Positions 20,912-32,700 of a stretch of 64,000 bases of DNA are shown here, in pieces. The stretch spans positions 1,364,001-1,428,000 of the forward strand of contig JAPWGK010000007.1 of NCBI GenBank assembly GCA_029641185.1, given 5' to 3'. A model generated the notes under the pieces. The model worked only from the letters and a program-made list of their open reading frames with translations, was not told the origin of the DNA and searched no databases. Position 1 is the first letter of the stretch. Each line of letters opens with the position of its first letter. The translations under genes were made by a program, and so were the position numbers. The DNA comes from Pseudofabraea citricarpa. Its lineage: Eukaryota > Ascomycota > Leotiomycetes > Helotiales > Dermateaceae.

Positions 20912-21906
20912 ATGCGATTCTTATGCCTCTGCGGAGCTTATGGAAGCTCAGATGTAAGTCTTTCTACTTATCCCCTTTTAAAATTATTCTACAAAATTTC
21001 TCGGTTCAGCGAAGCTGAGGGATTATACGGTATTATCTGAACTCTATGCTAACTACCAATACAGAAATTTGCGATTCAGCTCGGTTGGTTCCCAAATCGC
21101 TCTCGGTATTCCCATTCAAGCTGACATTTAAAAGCACCTCTCGTTAAAGAACTGGCTTCTGACGGTACTGCTGAGTTATATTTCGTTCATGGACCAGTAG
21201 AAGCATACCCGCCGGAAGGATTTGAGGATTACTTCGGTGTCGGTCCATACTATCGATTTATCAAGCCACCGAAGGCAGAGAAAGGAGGCAGTGATGTTCT
21301 TGAACGAATTCGGAATTTTCCAAAGGGTGCAACCGCCGAGGATCAGATGCGAGAGCTGATGAGAGGAGGGATCGATTCCGTCGCTGTACCAGACATTGAT
21401 GACGACTTGAGCAACGATAGCGCACAAGAAGCCATGGAATACTTGTACAACATCATGGAAGAAGAAGGCCCTTTTGATGGAATTATCGGCTACTCAGAGG
21501 GGGCCACCGTTGCAGCGACATTAATTTTACACGAACAGAGGAGATTCGAGACAGAAGGCATATTACCCATGTTCAAGTGTGCACTTTTCTTCGCTGGATG
21601 GCCACCCATGACTCCGGAATTGGATGCCATTGTTCTTGCAGATGAGTCTGATTTGACAATCACTATCCCCACCTGCCATATCAGTAAGTCAATGAGCTTT
21701 ACATTCTATACATTTGTCCGTCACTAATTCACACGATAGTTGGATCGCTTGACCCATATCTGGCAGGGTCCATAGCTCTTTACAACATTTGCGATATGGA
21801 CACAGCATGTCTTTTTGACCACGCAAAAGGCCATACATTACCCAGAGACAAAGACACTGTGAGAGAACTTGGGGATGTAATTCGACTTATGATTTCAAAC
21901 ATATGA
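20912..21906 (+). CDS. FSH1-family serine hydrolase, probable polyketide thioesterase
   Basis: Four exons: 20912-20953, 21065-21083, 21135-21683, 21740-21906; 258 residues, the usual FSH1 size. Exon 2 is a 19-bp micro-exon, required to join MRFLCLCGAYGSSD to KFAIQLAPLVKEL in the family order. The alpha/beta-hydrolase triad is complete: Ser141 in GYSEGA, Asp208 in GSLDPYL, His235 in KGHTL. The FSH1 family includes LovG, which hydrolyses the product off the HR-PKS LovB; the divergent HR-PKS here lacks a release domain, so an off-loading or editing role is the best inference. A general esterase remains possible. The C-terminus was read through to TGA at 21904-21906 because IRLMISNI fits the family end. 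An alternative intron (donor about 21,888, acceptor TTTACAG before 21,953) would give a longer tail. It is the last intact gene before the RIP island. Confidence 0.85.
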
Positions 21907-22200
21907 TTTCTATCTTGATTTCTTATTTACAGGACGCTCGATCACGACAAAACGTTGAGGCAATTGCATCCATTTGTCAAATGGAAAACTATACCTTATG
22001 ACGGAGTTTGGGATACCTTTCACATCATGTATCTATTTGTATTGGTACAATCTTAGATAGAAGTACCACATTGTATATATTCCTCTACCATAGAAATTTG
22101 ACGTTAATATCATAGAGTGCACCATTGTTTGTGAATGTATCCCCACGTCTTCTGAATTTGTAAAATTATCTCGTTTGTTCTCCCAAATTTTGTAGACTGG
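21907..22200. other. 3' flank of the hydrolase gene and transition to AT-rich DNA
   Basis: Ordinary though AT-leaning DNA with CpA and TpG still present up to about 22,200. Composition then changes within about 100 bp to the RIP-type sequence that fills the rest of the window. No gene seen. Confidence 0.6.
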
Positions 22201-22319
22201 CAATTATACAAAGTTAATAAAATATACCCCTTTTCGTTTATTATTAACCCTTTATAATCTTCCACTCTCCCGAGGCCCTACCTAGGCTCTACAAAAAAGG
22301 TAGAGCTAGAAGAATCTAT

Positions 22320-25300
22320 TAGCTATACGTCTTATAAAGCCTTACTTTTGCCCTACTTTTTCTATCCCGAAGAGGGAATATTCTATTTCGGGCGATTACT
22401 AAAAATTATAATCTTATATACTATATTATAGGGGAAAGTATAAATAAAGAGGAGGAGGATTAAATTTTATAAGGATTCGAATAATATAGCTCTTAATCTT
22501 ATAATATTATCTGTTCTAAAGTTATTAGTACTATAAAGAAATATTCTTTTTAAAAAAATATTATATTATATCTCTTAGCTTATTAAAAAGTATAACCTTA
22601 TTCTTAGAATTATACTTTTACTTAGTTAAAGTATTTATTTAGCTCTTTTATAAGTACGATTACGCGAGTTAATATATAACTTATTATATATAAATATACT
22701 TTGCTTTAAGCCTTATTAGTATTTAAGCTAAAAATATACTATTATATCTATTTTAAGCTTTTCTTAATATAAGTATTTATATCTAATTATACGTCTTTTA
22801 AGATTTTATTTTTATTTTAGCTAAAGTACGATTTACCTTAGTATTTACTCTATAAGTAAGATTAAATACTAACTAATTCCTTTTTTCTTTCTTTCTTTTT
22901 TCTTTAGAAAAAAATAAAAATAAAATCTAACGTTTAATCTTTTATTTTCGTTTTAAGATTTCTAAAAAAAAGAAAAAAGTCTAGTTATTTTATTTCTTAT
23001 TCTAAAGATTAAAAGTATTATCTACTTATATAATATACTTTTATTATTACTTATTATAAGATAATTTTATATTTACGTTTTATATTACTTTTCTAATTAT
23101 ACTTACTTAGTTTTTTATCTTTAATAAAGTTATAAAAATATCTAGTAATAATAAGAATATTATTATAATTATTACTTTTAATAATAATAAAAAAGTATTA
23201 GATATTACTAGTAATTTCCTTATAATATATTATCTAGATAATAATACTAAGTTATATTTAAATAAGATTTATTTTTTTTAGGGTAATATAATCCTAACTT
23301 TATTCGAAACTAAGTTATTAATAATAAATAATACTTACCTTATAATATAATAATTAGATTATAATTATTAATCTCTTAAGTTTAAATTAATAAATATAAT
23401 TAATACTTTTATTTTAGAAAACTAATATCTATTATAAAATAATATTTTTATTATAGCTTTTATTAATATTAAGTTAAGGTTATATCTTTTTACTTCTACT
23501 AAAAAGAAAAATCTTAATATAAAATATTTTTTTGTTATTTTATTAAGTTAATTTTATAAAGGAATAAAAGAGATTATTATAACCTCTAAGACTTATCTTT
23601 TACTTTATATTAACTAATAAACTTTTTAGATATTACTTTATTTTATATATATATTAAGTTAATAATAATTTACTAAAATATATTAATATATTTTAGAGGG
23701 TTAAAATCTTTTTATTATATTTTATTATATTATTCCTATTAATAATAATATTAGTAAATATATTATATTAGCCTTTCGTTTTTATAGTATTAATAATAGA
23801 TAGCTTATATTATTCTTCTTAGCCTAACTTTTAACTTATTAACTAAGAATACTAGTAATATTATTAGTCGCTTTAGTCTTTTAAATCCTTTTAAAACGCT
23901 TTTAAAAGCTTTAAAGTTTAGTAAGAAGCTTATTTTATTAGCTTTATCTTTTATAGTTATAATATTTACTCTACTTATTTTATCTCTTATTATTTTACTA
24001 GCTTTATCTTTTATTACTCTAAGCTTTTCCCCTCTAGAAGCTAGTTTCTCTTCTAAGATACTAGAATCTTTACTTCTAGAAGCTAGTTCTTTTTCTTTTA
24101 AGCCTAAGTCGACTCCTAAAAGACCTTTTATAAAAATATCTAATAATAATATTACTTTTACTTTAGTTAAGCCTAAATCTACTACTAAAAAATCTTTTAT
24201 AAAGATTTCTAGTAATAATATTACTTTTACTTTAGTTAAGAAAGTTATTTCTTATAAGAGAAAAAAAAAGATTATATTAGAGAAGATATTAATAATACCT
24301 AATAAAAATTAAGTTAATCTAACTAATATTACTACTAAGTATAATAAGGATTTCTATAATATTAATAATAATTTAAAAAATATAAGTTAATTATAAGATA
24401 ATTTATTAAAAATTAAGTATATTAATATTATAAAAAAATATAAGAATAATCCTTTTAGTATAAAATCTATAATTAAATATTATAATATAAGGTCTAAGTA
24501 AACTTTAGTTATTATTTACCTAATATACGTATTATATATTCTTTTATTTTATATTTATAATATTAGGGTTTTAATTATACTAGTATATAATTTTATTTTA
24601 TATATTTAATATAAAATTAACTTTTATATTATAAATAACTTTATATTTATCTTTAATATAAAATTAACTTTTATAACTTAACTAGTTTTATATTTTTATA
24701 AAATAGTAGTTTATTTCGAATTAGTAAATAACTAATTATATTTCTTTCTAGTTAAAATATCTTTTAGTATTTAGTTTATTTCTTATAATCTTATAACTAT
24801 TATCTCTTAAATAAAGTTATTTTATTTATAAATACTCGCCTAAGCTAATATTATACCTATTACCTAAGATTTTTATAATTTATAATTAACTTTTAATTTT
24901 ATTTAATAAAATAATATTAGTATAAGGCGACCTAGGCGAGAAATAATAATTTAAAGTAATATTAAGCCCTTAGTTATTATTAAGATAAACCCTAATTTTT
25001 TTATTTTATTTAATAATTTCTAGTTTTCCTTTAATTTCTTTTTTCCTAATATCTCTTATATATATTATATTAGGCTACTTTTTAAACGTTAGGTTAAATA
25101 AGTTTATTATAACTAAGATCTCTCGTATCTCTTATAATAATAGCTAGGGGTATTATTAAGAACTAAAATTATCTATTATATAACTTATATTATTATATAT
25201 AAGAGGTATTCTAAGTTACTAAGACTTTATATTTATCTCGACCTAAGTCTAGATTATATAAAGATATTATTATAATACTTATAGATATTCTTTTTTTTAT

Positions 25301-28282
25301 TAAAGTTATAGATTAATCTTAGGAGAACTTAAAGTTATAATATTATTTATAACTCTTATAATATATATAAAACTAAAACTAGATTAATAATAATTATAAA
25401 AAACTAATAAGTTATTACTTTTTTTTCTAGTATCTTAGGAGTATATTTAGAATTAAATATATTTATTATAAATAATTATTATAATATTATATTATTAAGA
25501 GAATATAATACCTAGCTAATAACTAATAATCTAGTTTATTATCGTCTAAATATAATTATAGCTATTAGTTTAAATCTTTAATTTATTTCTTATATTAACC
25601 TATAAAATAAAAATTTAAAGTTAAGACCTAATAATATACTAGATATTATATTTAACCTAGGCGTTTATCTAGAAATTATAGCTAATAAAAATTACTATTA
25701 TAATCGTCTTCTTATAATATCTTTTTAGAACTTAAGAGATAAAATTATTATATTATTAAGATTTAATCTTAATATTAAGTTATTTCTTTTCTTATAATTA
25801 TATTTATAAAGCTATAAGAATTTTTAAAAGAATAAAAAGTTTATACTAAATAAAAACTTAAAATATAAGTATATATTCTAAGATTATATTATAGCTTAAG
25901 TTAATAAATACGATAATAAATTTTAAGATAATTATTATTATATTTAATAAGTATACTAAGAAGTTAAAGTAATTTAGATTTTTTAAAATAATTAATAATA
26001 AATTATTACTTATAATTATTAAGCTATTAATAATATCTTACTAGAGATAATATTATTATAATAAAATATATATAAACCTAAAATTATTCTTAATAAAAAG
26101 TTAATATAATTAATATCTTATTTTATTTAGACTAATAATATATTTTTTTAATAAAGTAAATCTAAAATAAAAATAATAATAATAATATTTAATATATTAA
26201 ATTTATTTATTACTTTAATATTTAATAAGTAATAACTAGGGTATAAAAAGATTTTAAAAATAACTTTTTCTCTTAATATACTCTTATTAGATCGGCCCTA
26301 GGAGATAATTTAATATTATTATAAGAGAATATAATAGTTAAAAATAAAGCTTCTTAAAGATCCTAAATATTCTAGCTTTAATAAACTTAAAGAATATATA
26401 TATTAGTAAGAGTTTTAACTTTATAAGGTAATTTATTTATATAACTTATATTAGATTAAATTAAATATTTTATCACTTATAAAAAATAAATTTATTCGAG
26501 CTAACTTTTCTAATTTAGCCTTAAAACCTTTACTTTTTATTATTATTACAAAGTATAATATTTATATATATAAGTAATACTTATATAATAAATTAAATCT
26601 TATTACTAGTTAGTATAAGAAAGAATTCCCTATTTTATTAGTATATTTAATATTTTATAATAACTAAAGCTTAAGATATACTTATAAGAAATTAAAAGAA
26701 AAAGATTATTATATAATTTTATATAACTTAAGGATTCTTCTTTTATAAGATAAATACGTTAATATCTAATATTATATATTAAACGAATTAGTATCTTATA
26801 TTTTTAAATATATTATAAAGTTAAAGCTAAAATCCCTAGTATTAATAGAAAGTATAAACTTTATAATTATTTACTTACTTATAAGATATATTAGGTTAAT
26901 AGAGAATATAATCTTACTTTTTAGTAAGTATATTTTCGATTTTAGTATTATATACTTATATTTACTAATAATTATACTAAAAGAGAGAAATAAGATAATA
27001 AAACTAATATTTATATTAGAGTAATTTCTAGAGAATTCTTATTACTTAAATACTTTAGATAAATATTTCGTACGTTTATATAATAATATCTTTAAAAATA
27101 TAATATATTCTAAGTATTTTTATTATTTTAATATAATAACTAAAAAACTAAGTAATAAATACCTAAACTAAAGGGATAATAAAAGATATTATATAATTAA
27201 GAGGTTATTAGTTAGTAGTTCTTATAATATAATAAAAATAATAATTTATAAATATTTTAAGTAAAATTAAATTAACCTTTTTATATAATTATTTTTAATT
27301 TAAATATTATTAAGACGTATAAGAGATAGAAAGTTATTCTTTTTTTCTAAACTTTTTTAATTATAAGCTTAGAGATCTAATAAAAAAATTCTAAGAAATA
27401 AAAGTTATTATAAAGATTAAATATTTTATTTTTTCCCTAATATATTTAAAAAAATTCTAGCCTTTTAATAAGACGCTATTAAATAAAATTATATTATATA
27501 TTATTTAATATACCTAGAACTTATATAATCTCTTATAAATAGCTATAATTAATTACTTAGACTTATTCTTAAAGATTAAATAAACTAACTTAAGGTTACT
27601 AAAAGATTTACTCTTATATTATTATCTGTTTTAATATTTTAAGAAAGTTAATATTAAGTATATAATAGAGTTATAAATTTAATATTTTTATCTTAAAAAG
27701 GTTATTATTTCTTTATTATTAGATTAACTAGGATAAGAAAGTTATTTTTATTAAAAGCTTTTTAAGTATTTAGAAAAGTTATATATAAGTTATATCTTTT
27801 ACTTATACCTACTAGTAAAATAATATATAATATTAGCGGTTTTATTATTTATTCTAGTCTATTATTATTTAGTAATATCTTAGGCTTTAGTATATTTCTT
27901 TTTAGAGGTAAAACTAATATATTATTATACTTAATAGAACTTTATTATATTAAGATATTTATTATTAATAAGATTTCTATAGTTAACTTATATCTTTTTA
28001 TATATATATTAAAGTTATTCTAAGAGATTAATTATATTTCTAAAGTCTTTAGTAATATTTATATAATTATATTTAAGGATCTAATATAACTACTTTTAAT
28101 TATAAGAATCTAAGTCTTTAAATTATTAGCTTAGTATTTATTTTACCTTTTATTCCTTAGAGAACCCTAAAAGTAAAATAATAATTATATTTTCTTTTAT
28201 CTTCTTAATAAGATCCGGTTTAGGAATATTAATAATTTAGTAAAATAAATATTATAAGAGAAAGTATTTAATTTTAATATAT
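22320..28282. other. RIP-damaged DNA of unknown origin left of element A
   Basis: About 6 kb of AT-rich, TpA-rich sequence that I cannot assign to the three LTR elements. No LTR pair, inverted termini or conserved polymerase motif was recognised. Translation on the plus strand from about 23,860 gives Ser/Lys/Pro-type low-complexity protein, but stops here are only TAA and TAG and any frame can be read that way, so this is not evidence of a gene. A 69-bp tandem duplication lies inside it. Most likely the remains of one or more older transposons. Confidence 0.5.
24100..24237 (+). repeat. 69-bp tandem duplication
   Basis: Two adjacent copies, 24100-24168 and 24169-24237, starting AAGCCTAAG/AAGCCTAAA and ending ACTTTAGTT. 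They differ at about ten positions, mostly C/T and G/A. The length is a multiple of three (23 codons), which hints that it was once coding. Confidence 0.75.
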
Positions 28283-28583
28283 TATAATAGGGTAATAAAT
28301 ATTAGGGTATATTCGAATCTATAATACTATAAACGTAACTAGTAACTAATATAATATATATAACTATATATAAGATATATTTAGTAATCGAATTAATAGT
28401 TATAAAAGTAGAAGGTAAAAGAAGTAGTTAATTAATTATACTTATAAAATATAAATAATAATATATAACTCCTAGAGCGCTTAAAAAATACTTGTAAAGC
28501 CCTTATATAATAATACCTAAGATAGTAATAACTTCTTATAAAAGCAAAGAAAGTAATAAAATCGAGTATATAATCCTATTATA
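28283..28583 (-). repeat. Element A left (3') LTR, 301 bp
   Basis: Direct repeat of 41468-41768. Both start TATAATAGGGTAATAAATA and differ mainly by C/T and G/A changes. The boundary is exact because flanking bases diverge at once on both sides. Confidence 0.9.
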
Positions 28584-31500
28584 TTCGTCTCTTATATAAT
28601 AGCTTTTCCTATAATACTATTAGGTATCTCTTATCTTTAATAGATTAAAGTTAGGGTATAAAATATAAGTTTCCTATAACTCTAGGCTATTATAATTTAT
28701 TCCTCTAATTATCTCCTAAAAGATAATCTTATAACTCTTAGATTACTTTTCTCTTATAATAAATAAACTTATATTCTTCTAATAAATACTCCTAATAACT
28801 AGTTAAGTTATTCTTAGCTTAGATCTCTTATAAGAATTATTACTCTTAATATAAAACTAAGTATTTTAATTATAGAAAATCCTTTAACTTAAGATATAAA
28901 GCTATAGTTCTTTTTTCTTTTCGTTTAAATATACTATAAACTCTAATATTTGTTATCTTTATCTTCTAAAGATTAATTTAATATTATATTCTTTCTTTTA
29001 ATTATAATTATAGTATTTATCTTTTATTATATAAAAAAAGAATACTTTAGCTAAATCGCCTCCTACCTATAAATTCTTTCGCTTCTTTTATTCGAACTAA
29101 AATAAAATATCTTTATAACTTTAACTTTATAATACTCTACTAAGTTTCTATTATTCTCTTCTTTTAATCTCTAATATATTTACTTCTTCTCTTTTAGACC
29201 TAGTAAGTTTTTTTACGATTTTCGTTCCTAGTTCTTAAACTATCTATTACTAATTTTATTACGTAAGTTAGTAATATACGTTAATTTACTTTTATACTAA
29301 TTATTTCTTATATTATAGCTTTAATCTAAGTATAAAACTCTTAATCTTATTCTTAAGAAACCGATTATAGATTATTTTAATATAATAAGTTTATTCTTCT
29401 TTCTCCTATTATCTTTTATAAGAGCTTAATAAAAGTTCGTATAATTAACTACGAGCGCTTATACTAAATATAAGGATCTATTATTATTATAAAAGATAGT
29501 ATATATACTAGTATCCTTTTATATAAGTTTTTTATTTTATCTTATTTTATAAAAGTTTTATTAAACTATCTTATAAAAGATAAGTAATATTTTATTAAGA
29601 TATTTTATATACTAAGTAACTATAAGAATACTTACCGCTTTAAACAGGTATATACTCTAAATTATTATATTTAGACCTAAGCTAACTCTTATATAAATTA
29701 TTTTTATCTTAGAAGAGAAAATAATTATAAACGCTAATAAGTTAGTAAGCGTATATTTTAACTTAGTTCTAATACCCTTAGATTTTATTATCTTATATAA
29801 TACTTTTAATAGGCTTAAGAATAAGCTTTATTTTACTAAACGATAAGTTATCTTTAAGCTAATAGTAGAATATTAGTATAAATTTTATATAAAACTAAGC
29901 TTACCCGAATACTCTTTTACCTTTAATAATTCGGTTATCTCTAATAATCCTAAGGATATATAACTTATAAAATAAAAGGCTATTAGCAAAGTAATATAAT
30001 AATAAGCTAAGACTCTTATAATCCTAGAGTATAATTACTTCTTATTTGATACTCTTAATAATAAAAATAAAATAATAACTTCTATCTTTAAAGTTTTATA
30101 TAATATACTTCTAAAGGAAGACTCGCTCTAGGTACTAAAGGACGCGTATTATAAGTTAGGTCTACCTAATAGTACTTAAAATCTTTTGCTAGAGTATTAT
30201 AATTATCTAATTATTATTTATAAGTCCTATTATATTACTTTTATAAAACTTATATCTTCTTTTATAAGTTCCCTAGCTTTTTTATTTATTATTTAGCTAT
30301 TAACTTTAGTCTTAAGAGGAAGTTCTAAGTTAGGAAGATAAGAAAAAGATTATACTAGATATTTTATTTAACTTCTTAAATAAGAATAAGTTAAAAGTAA
30401 GAAAATATATTTATAATCGCTTAAAAAAGATCTTAGCTTTATAGAAGAACTTTTATACTAAGGAGCAAGAAAAAAAGCTCTAGTTTATTAATTACCTTCT
30501 AGTAAGTTTATTCTTCTACTTTATAAGACCTTACTAAGTATTAACTAAGTATTTATAGAATTTATTATATAATATAAAAAACTTATTTTATATTTATTAA
30601 AAGAAAAAAGTTATTACTAGCGATCTTAAGTTTATTTAGAAGAAGCTTCTAAAGTTTATAGATATTATCCTAGAAGATTAAATTTATAGTTTAAAGTAAT
30701 ACTTAGACTTTATAGTTAAGAAAGTTATTTTAGTAACTCCTAAGTTAAAAGGTAGTTAACTATTAAGTAATATAAGCTTTCCGTCTACTAGTATTTTAAC
30801 TTTTAATTATTAGACTCGATTATAAAGTTAGGCTTTAATTTAGCCTCTTACTTCTAATACTAGGATTATATTACCTATTACTCTAACTAGATTAAGAGGA
30901 GATTAGTCTAATATTCTAGTTAAAAAGCGTAAGTAGCTATATTATTAAGTTAAGTTACGCTTGCTTTTCTTAGTAAAAGAGAAAGATAATAAAGCTATAG
31001 CTTCGAAAGACTTAGTTATAAATCTAAAAGATAATATAAGTATTTCTAAGAATATAATTACTCCTATTATTAATAAAAGTATTAATCCTTTTAATACTAG
31101 CGACTTTAATTATATTAATAAAGCTATTAATTAATAAGCTAAGGATATAAGTATAAATATTAATAGTAATTCTTATATTAAGAATAATAACTAGAAAAAA
31201 GAAGAAAAAAAAAATCTCTTTTTATTTCCTCGCCTTATAAAATATACTCTTAGTAAGAGATCCTTATATATCTAAAGAGTATTTTAAAGTATTCTTTTAG
31301 TCCTAATAATAACTAGATTTCTTTACCTTTAAAGTAATTATATTATAATACTTCTAGTATTACTTTTATTTTTTATTATCTTCTAGAGAGCTAAAAGCTC
31401 TTATAAAATCGTTCTTATATTCTCTTTATATTAAGAGAGCTTTTTTTATACCTGTTATATTACTTAATTATTTTTATCCTTTAGGTAATAGATATTATTC

Positions 31501-32700
31501 TTATATTATTAGTTTTAATTACTTAAAATATTATATTCGTATAAGTAATTTATTCCTAACTTATATAGCTTTAGCTAATATTATCCTAGCCCGAGTATTT
31601 TAATAAGCTAGATATCTTTATTCTTAAGATTCGAAATAAAGTATTTATATTATATTACTTTTATAATACTAAGAATAAAAAAGATAAAATAACTAAAGAA
31701 TTAGATAAATACTTAAGCGACCTCTAGATTTCAATTAATATTATATATAGTTTAAAATAGATTACTCTAGTAATTTATAATCGCTTTTATAAGAAAGACC
31801 TTCTATTATTTCCTAAAGGTTACTTAGAGTTCTATAAAGCTTATAAAAAATATAATAAAGCTCTAGAAGTCCTTAAGAAAGCTAATTATACGAAAAAGAA
31901 GTTTATTACTAATACTTTTACTACTATTATCCTTATATTTACCTCTATTATTACTTTTACTAAACCTAATAATAATAGTAGTTAAGATAAGTTAATCCGC
32001 TTTTATAATAACTTTAATAAGTTTAAGGAGTCTACTAAGGAGACTTTATATATAATCTAGGAGTCCTAATAAGAAATCCTTTCGTATTTTACTCTTATAA
32101 AGTTTTTACTTAAGCGTTTATAATAATAGACTATTTTTAGGTTTAAAGTTCTTATTTTTTAATACTCTAGTCTTATATATAATTATACGTTTAGATAAAT
32201 AAATAAATTTATACTTATAGAATTAAAGTATTATTCTACTTAATAATTTATAATATTCTTATCTTATATTTATATAAATTCTATTTAAAACTATTTAAAG
32301 AATTACCTAGGTAAACTTATTAATAATACCTAGAGTACTTAATATATACTTAGTAAAAACTCCTAGAATCTTATTATAGCTTCTAATCCCTAAAGGACTT
32401 TTTATAATTTAAGGACTTTTTTCTTTTCCTCTAATATATTAGTCGTCCTCTAACTATAAAAAAGAAATTTAAATAAAGAAATAATACTTAAATTAAGAAA
32501 ATAAAATTAAACTTAAACAAATAATATATAAAAATAATAATAATAATATAAAAGGAAATTTATTAGTAAAATATCAAATAAAAGAAGCTACTAAAAGATA
32601 TTTAAATCTTAAATCGAATATAATTTTTCCTTCGAAATACTAGGTATTAAAATATCTTATATTAAGCTAGGGATAGAAAAAGTACCTTAGAGAGAAGCGT
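28584..32700. other. Extra internal region of element A between integrase and 3' LTR
   Basis: About 4.1 kb inside element A, after the end of the polymerase remnant and before the left LTR, with a matching region in element B (about 43,185-47,300). Standard Ty3/gypsy elements have nothing this long there. I recognise no domain. RIP has removed strand-specific coding signals, so I cannot say whether it held an envelope-like gene, an antisense gene, a captured host gene or another nested transposon. Confidence 0.55.

Noticed and set aside
23860..27700. Long plus-strand frame readable if TAA/TAG are taken as former Gln codons
   Set aside because: TGA is nearly absent because TpG is depleted, so every frame of RIP-mutated DNA can be read this way; readability alone proves nothing. 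The same caution applies to the plus strand at about 29,500-32,000.
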